Assembly: GCA_019310865.1 (NCBI GenBank)
Contig: JAFDDL010000211.1
Location: forward strand, 1-6,521
Length of the DNA stretch: 6,521 nucleotides
Reading direction: 5' to 3'
Source of the DNA: Deltaproteobacteria bacterium
GTDB lineage: Bacteria > Desulfobacterota > Desulfobacteria > Desulfobacterales > JAFDDL01
Shown piece by piece: positions 5,161 through 6,521 of this stretch. A program made the translations under genes and the position numbers. Position 1 is the first letter of the stretch. Every line of letters starts with the position of its first letter. Under the pieces are notes generated by a model that did no database searches, was not told the DNA's origin, and saw only the letters and a list, made by a program, of their open reading frames with translations.

Positions 5161-6521
5161 ATGACCAGGTTTACCAACATGACCGACTATGACCAGGAGT
5201 ATGCCGACTTCAAGTGGGATGTACCGGAATATTTCAATTTTACACGCGATGTTTTCGACAAGTGGGCTGAGGATGAAAAAAAGCTTGCCTTGTGGTGGAT
5301 TGACGACCATGGCAAAGAGCTGAAAATTACCTACAACGAATTGAAAGCGCGCTCTTCCCGCCTTGCCAATGCACTCAGTTCCAACGGGGTTGCAAAGGGG
5401 GATATCGTGATGCTGGTCATGCCCCGGCTGGTGGCCTGGTGGGAGACGAATCTGGCCTGTATTCGCTTGGGCGCCGTGGTTTCACCGGGCACTACCATGC
5501 TGACGGCCCATGACCTTGAATATCGTTTGGAGCTGTCGGACGCCGGCTGCATTGTCTGTGATTCGGAAATGGCCCAGAAAGTCGACGAGGTGAAAGACAA
5601 GTTTCCAAAACTCAAGACGCTGATTGTTGTTGACGACACCCGTGAAGGCTGGCTGAACTACGAAGATTGCATTCAAAATGCGTCTTCGGAATTTGCCGTG
5701 GCACAGACGCACCATGACGATTCGTGCATCCTCTATTTTACGTCCGGCACCACGGGGATGCCCAAAATGACCCTGCATACCCAGGCCAGTTATCCTTACG
5801 GCCATATGGTGACCGGAAAGTACTGGCATGATCTGGGGCCCGATGACCTTGACTGGACACTGACCGACACCGGTTGGGCCAAGGCGGCTTACGGCATGTT
5901 TTTTGCCACCTGGTACCAGGGCGCGACCGTGTTTGTGCAACACACCAGCGGGTTTGATTCAAAAACCATACTGGATATTCTTAATAAATACCCGATCACC
6001 GTATTTTGCGCCCCGCCCACAGCCTACCGGATGTTCATCCAGGAAGATTTATCCAAATTCAGCCTGGGCGTTGTCCGCAGGTGCGTATCAGCAGGCGAAC
6101 CGCTAAACCCGGAGGTGATTCAAATTTGGCAAAAGGCTTTCGATCTTCCCATATATGAAGGATATGGTCAGACCGAAACGGTTCTCATGGTGGGTACCTT
6201 TGCATCCATGGAAGTAAAGCCGGGGGCTATGGGAAAACCCACGCCGGGGTTTTACATGGCTGTATTGGATGAAAATCAAAACGAACTGCCCCCGGGCAAG
6301 GAAGGCGATCTGGCGGTCCGAGTCAAGCCCGAAAGGCCGGTGGGCCTGTTCAAAGCCTATTGGAAAGCACCGGAGAAAACGGCTGAGGTGTTTCGCGGCG
6401 ATTGGTACCTGACCGGCGATCGCGCCATGACCGATGAGGACGGTTATTTCTGGTTTGTGGGCCGATCCGATGACGTGATTCTCAGTTCCGGCTACCGCAT
6501 TGGCCCCTTCGAGGTGGAAAG
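5161..6521 (+). CDS. AMP-forming acyl-CoA synthetase, ACSM-like (medium-chain), cut by the right edge
   Basis: The frame runs open from ATG 5161 to the window end, giving 453 residues; the usual length is near 550, so roughly the last 100 residues, with the catalytic C-terminal lysine, are outside. The N-terminal DYDQEYADFKWDVPEYFNF is typical of ACSM-type medium-chain acyl-CoA synthetases. Motifs: P-loop YFTSGTTGMPKM (192-203), TDTGWAKAAYG (235-245), APPTAYRMF, SAGEPLNPEV, YEGYGQTET (332-340), WYLTGDRA (415-422), FVGRSDDVI (432-440) and SGYRIGPFEVE (443-453), the ACSM-style version of the hinge region. The P-loop ends PKM rather than PKG, as is normal for ACSM proteins. It should convert medium-chain, branched or aromatic carboxylic acids to their CoA thioesters via acyl-AMP in the cytoplasm. 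It probably shares an operon with the ACSF2-like gene just upstream; two different ligases side by side would widen the range of acids activated. The exact substrate is unknown. Confidence 0.92.
   Translation, partial: MTRFTNMTDYDQEYADFKWDVPEYFNFTRDVFDKWAEDEKKLALWWIDDHGKELKITYNELKARSSRLANALSSNGVAKGDIVMLVMPRLVAWWETNLACIRLGAVVSPGTTMLTAHDLEYRLELSDAGCIVCDSEMAQKVDEVKDKFPKLKTLIVVDDTREGWLNYEDCIQNASSEFAVAQTHHDDSCILYFTSGTTGMPKMTLHTQASYPYGHMVTGKYWHDLGPDDLDWTLTDTGWAKAAYGMFFATWYQGATVFVQHTSGFDSKTILDILNKYPITVFCAPPTAYRMFIQEDLSKFSLGVVRRCVSAGEPLNPEVIQIWQKAFDLPIYEGYGQTETVLMVGTFASMEVKPGAMGKPTPGFYMAVLDENQNELPPGKEGDLAVRVKPERPVGLFKAYWKAPEKTAEVFRGDWYLTGDRAMTDEDGYFWFVGRSDDVILSSGYRIGPFEVE

Overview
The window is a stretch of bacterial chromosome that looks like Desulfobacterota (sulfate-reducer-like, Desulfobacterales type). 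That placement is inferred from the flavour of the CocE-like hydrolase and the two acyl-CoA synthetases and from the mix of catabolic genes; no rRNA or marker gene confirms it. It holds seven protein genes. Two are cut by the window edges.

Left block (1-1315, + strand): the tail of a CocE/NonD-type (peptidase S15-like) hydrolase overlaps by four bases (ATGA) a complete zinc-independent NADP-dependent medium-chain reductase of the leukotriene B4 dehydrogenase / prostaglandin reductase / CurA type. The overlap indicates one translationally coupled operon: an ester or amide hydrolase followed by a reductase of alpha,beta-unsaturated carbonyls.

Middle block (1339-3232): an accessory insert. On the minus strand lies a Phd/YefM-like antitoxin gene, with a 26-bp tandem-palindrome operator in front of it, overlapping by four bases (TTGA) a PIN-domain toxin gene. 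The toxin reads as a 86-residue ORF that keeps the first beta strand and the C-terminal half of the PIN fold but lacks about 50 residues between them, so it is probably an internally deleted, inactive VapC-like toxin beside an intact antitoxin. A divergent plus-strand gene follows: a 379-residue AAA_14/DUF4143 ATPase with an intact Walker A and B and a C-terminal PD-(D/E)XK-like motif. A perfect 8-bp inverted repeat sits directly against its start codon. The spacer between the toxin-antitoxin unit and the ATPase is very AT-rich (about 32% GC over 1981-2100), in contrast to the metabolic genes on either side.

Right block (3389-6521, + strand): two AMP-forming acyl-CoA synthetases in a row, 68 bp apart. 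The first is a complete ACSF2-like enzyme. The second is an ACSM-like (medium-chain) enzyme that runs off the right edge. They should activate carboxylic acids to CoA thioesters for beta-oxidation or a related route. With the left block they suggest a catabolic locus for fatty or other carboxylic acids and esters, interrupted by the accessory insert.

No tRNA, rRNA, CRISPR array, insertion sequence or riboswitch was recognised. The most notable point is the deletion-bearing toxin paired with an intact antitoxin and operator; I did not find a clearly new multi-gene system.
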